64,000 bases of DNA from Candidatus Promineifilum breve. GTDB taxonomy: Bacteria; Chloroflexota; Anaerolineae; Promineifilales; Promineifilaceae. This document shows, one piece after another, positions 63,358 through 64,000 of this stretch. Made by a program: the position numbers and the translations under genes. The DNA is taken from NCBI RefSeq assembly GCF_900066015.1, contig NZ_LN890655.1:2272726-2336725 (forward strand). The letters are read 5' to 3'. Every line of letters begins with the position of its first letter. Position 1 is the stretch's first letter. The notes under the pieces were generated by a model. The model was not told the DNA's origin. It ran no database searches and saw nothing but the letters and a program-made list of their open reading frames with translations.

Positions 63358-64000
63358 TCTTCGACCCGTTCTCGCCGCCGCTTCCCACCCCGCCGCGTCT
63401 GCCGAGATATATCATCAGGGTCAACCCCCTGCTCCAGCAAATATTGCCGCTTGGGCTTCAGCGCGTTCGTCGGGCAGACGCCGACACACTGGCCGCAGAA
63501 GACGCAGGTCGTGTCCATCATGCCGTCGCCCATGAACGTGCCGATCAGGGTATGGAAGCCGCGGCCGTCGAAGCTCAAGGCAAAGGTGTATTGCGCGTCC
63601 TCGGCGCAGACCTGCACGCAGCGCCAGCAGTTGATGCACTTGTTGTAGTCGCGCAGATAGAACGGGTTGTCGTCGTGGACAGGCGACTCGCGCCGCTCCA
63701 GGCCGTCGAAACGCTCCGGGTCGGCGTCGTAGGCCAGCAATAGGTCTTGCAGGTGGGGCGCTTCGCTCAGGTCAACGGTCGAGGCCAGCATCTCCAGGAT
63801 CGTCCGCCGCGCTCGCTTCACGTCTTTCGTCTGCGTCTCCACCACCATGCCCTCGGCCACCTGCGTCACGCAGGCCGCGGCCTGCAAGCGCCGGCCGATA
63901 TCGACCGAGCACACCCGGCACAGCCCGTTGGCCGTCAGGTGCGGATGGTAGCAAACGACCGGTATCTCGATGCCGATCGACGCCGCCGCGTTCAGGATGG
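63354..64000 (-). CDS. NuoG/HoxU-like iron-sulfur subunit of formate dehydrogenase, 5' end cut by window edge
   Basis: At least 214 residues are visible, continuing past the right edge. The N-terminal part is a 2Fe-2S ferredoxin domain with [20 protein letters not shown] and later [11 protein letters not shown]. It is followed by the His-Cys type region and two 4Fe-4S sites, [11 protein letters not shown] and [11 protein letters not shown]. This is the layout of NuoG N-terminus/HoxU and of the beta-like subunit in soluble formate dehydrogenases. It would carry electrons between fdhA and an NAD(P)H-linked flavoprotein, likely encoded further upstream outside the window. The basic tail ([11 protein letters not shown]) ends at the cassette border. 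Confidence 0.88.
   Translation of the reverse strand, partial: ILNAAASIGIEIPVVCYHPHLTANGLCRVCSVDIGRRLQAAACVTQVAEGMVVETQTKDVKRARRTILEMLASTVDLSEAPHLQDLLLAYDADPERFDGLERRESPVHDDNPFYLRDYNKCINCWRCVQVCAEDAQYTFALSFDGRGFHTLIGTFMGDGMMDTTCVFCGQCVGVCPTNALKPKRQYLLEQGVDPDDISRQTRRGGKRRRERVEE

Noticed and set aside
62815-63370. Target-site duplication flanking the GxxExxY cassette
   Set aside because: The bases outside the two inverted repeats do not match convincingly, so no duplication is claimed.

Overview
The window is a GC-rich bacterial chromosome segment. It most likely comes from a Chloroflexota genome (Anaerolineae/Ardenticatenia-like). This is an inference from protein style: lipoproteins with VPT/PTA-rich and EVTRIV-type linkers, frequent TTG/GTG starts, multiheme cytochromes with a NrfD-type complex, and abundant short repeat families. 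No rRNA, tRNA or CRISPR array was recognised, so placement is not firm.

Layout. 1-2670: acyl-CoA ligase (cut by the left edge) and prephenate dehydratase, divergent. 2671-4560: an AT-richer acquired restriction-modification pair. 4592-10357 (minus): a GT39-like membrane glycosyltransferase and gyrA. 10754-21143 (plus): a large electron-transfer region with four multiheme cytochromes (8, 14, 10 and 8 CXXCH sites, 40 in all), a diheme-b type membrane cytochrome, a Tat-exported 4Fe-4S protein and a NrfD quinone subunit. 21232-26675: DinB-like protein, YgfZ, a NarL-type two-component pair, a micro-membrane protein and a DUF2007 protein. 26701-33072: System I cytochrome c maturation genes (ccmE of the CxxxY type, ccmF, ccmH, a thioredoxin, a CcmI-like zinc-ribbon protein) and a diheme cytochrome. 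These plausibly serve the heme proteins upstream. 33187-41280: a polyamine block, with speD, agmatinase and a deoxyhypusine-synthase-like enzyme facing a potABCD importer. 41693-46636: aldehyde:ferredoxin oxidoreductase, a toxin-antitoxin pair, a nucleotidyltransferase, a DUF2442 pseudogene and a CAP-domain lipoprotein. 46700-50265: a 924-residue lipoprotein and a HAD phosphatase. 50603-58636: the housekeeping operon nusA-ylxR-infB-rbfA-nrnA-truB, then ribF, with a Uma2 nuclease gene between truB and ribF. 58695-60555 (minus): Uma2, nucleotidyltransferase, a truncated PIN toxin and a Phd antitoxin. 60636-64000 (minus): a formate dehydrogenase operon interrupted by a 530-base cassette carrying a GxxExxY nuclease.

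The most unusual layer is the repeats. At least nine loci carry palindromic or half-palindromic elements built on the word ACGGAT (or CGCGGAT/CAGATT). Several other palindrome and 7/8-mer tandem repeat families are also present. Many begin 0 to 10 bases after a stop codon, and some have entered coding sequence. One subfamily forms 40-base terminal inverted repeats around the GxxExxY nuclease gene, which suggests a mobile cassette and possible non-autonomous relatives. Together with the 40-heme electron-transfer region, this is the part most likely to hold something undescribed.
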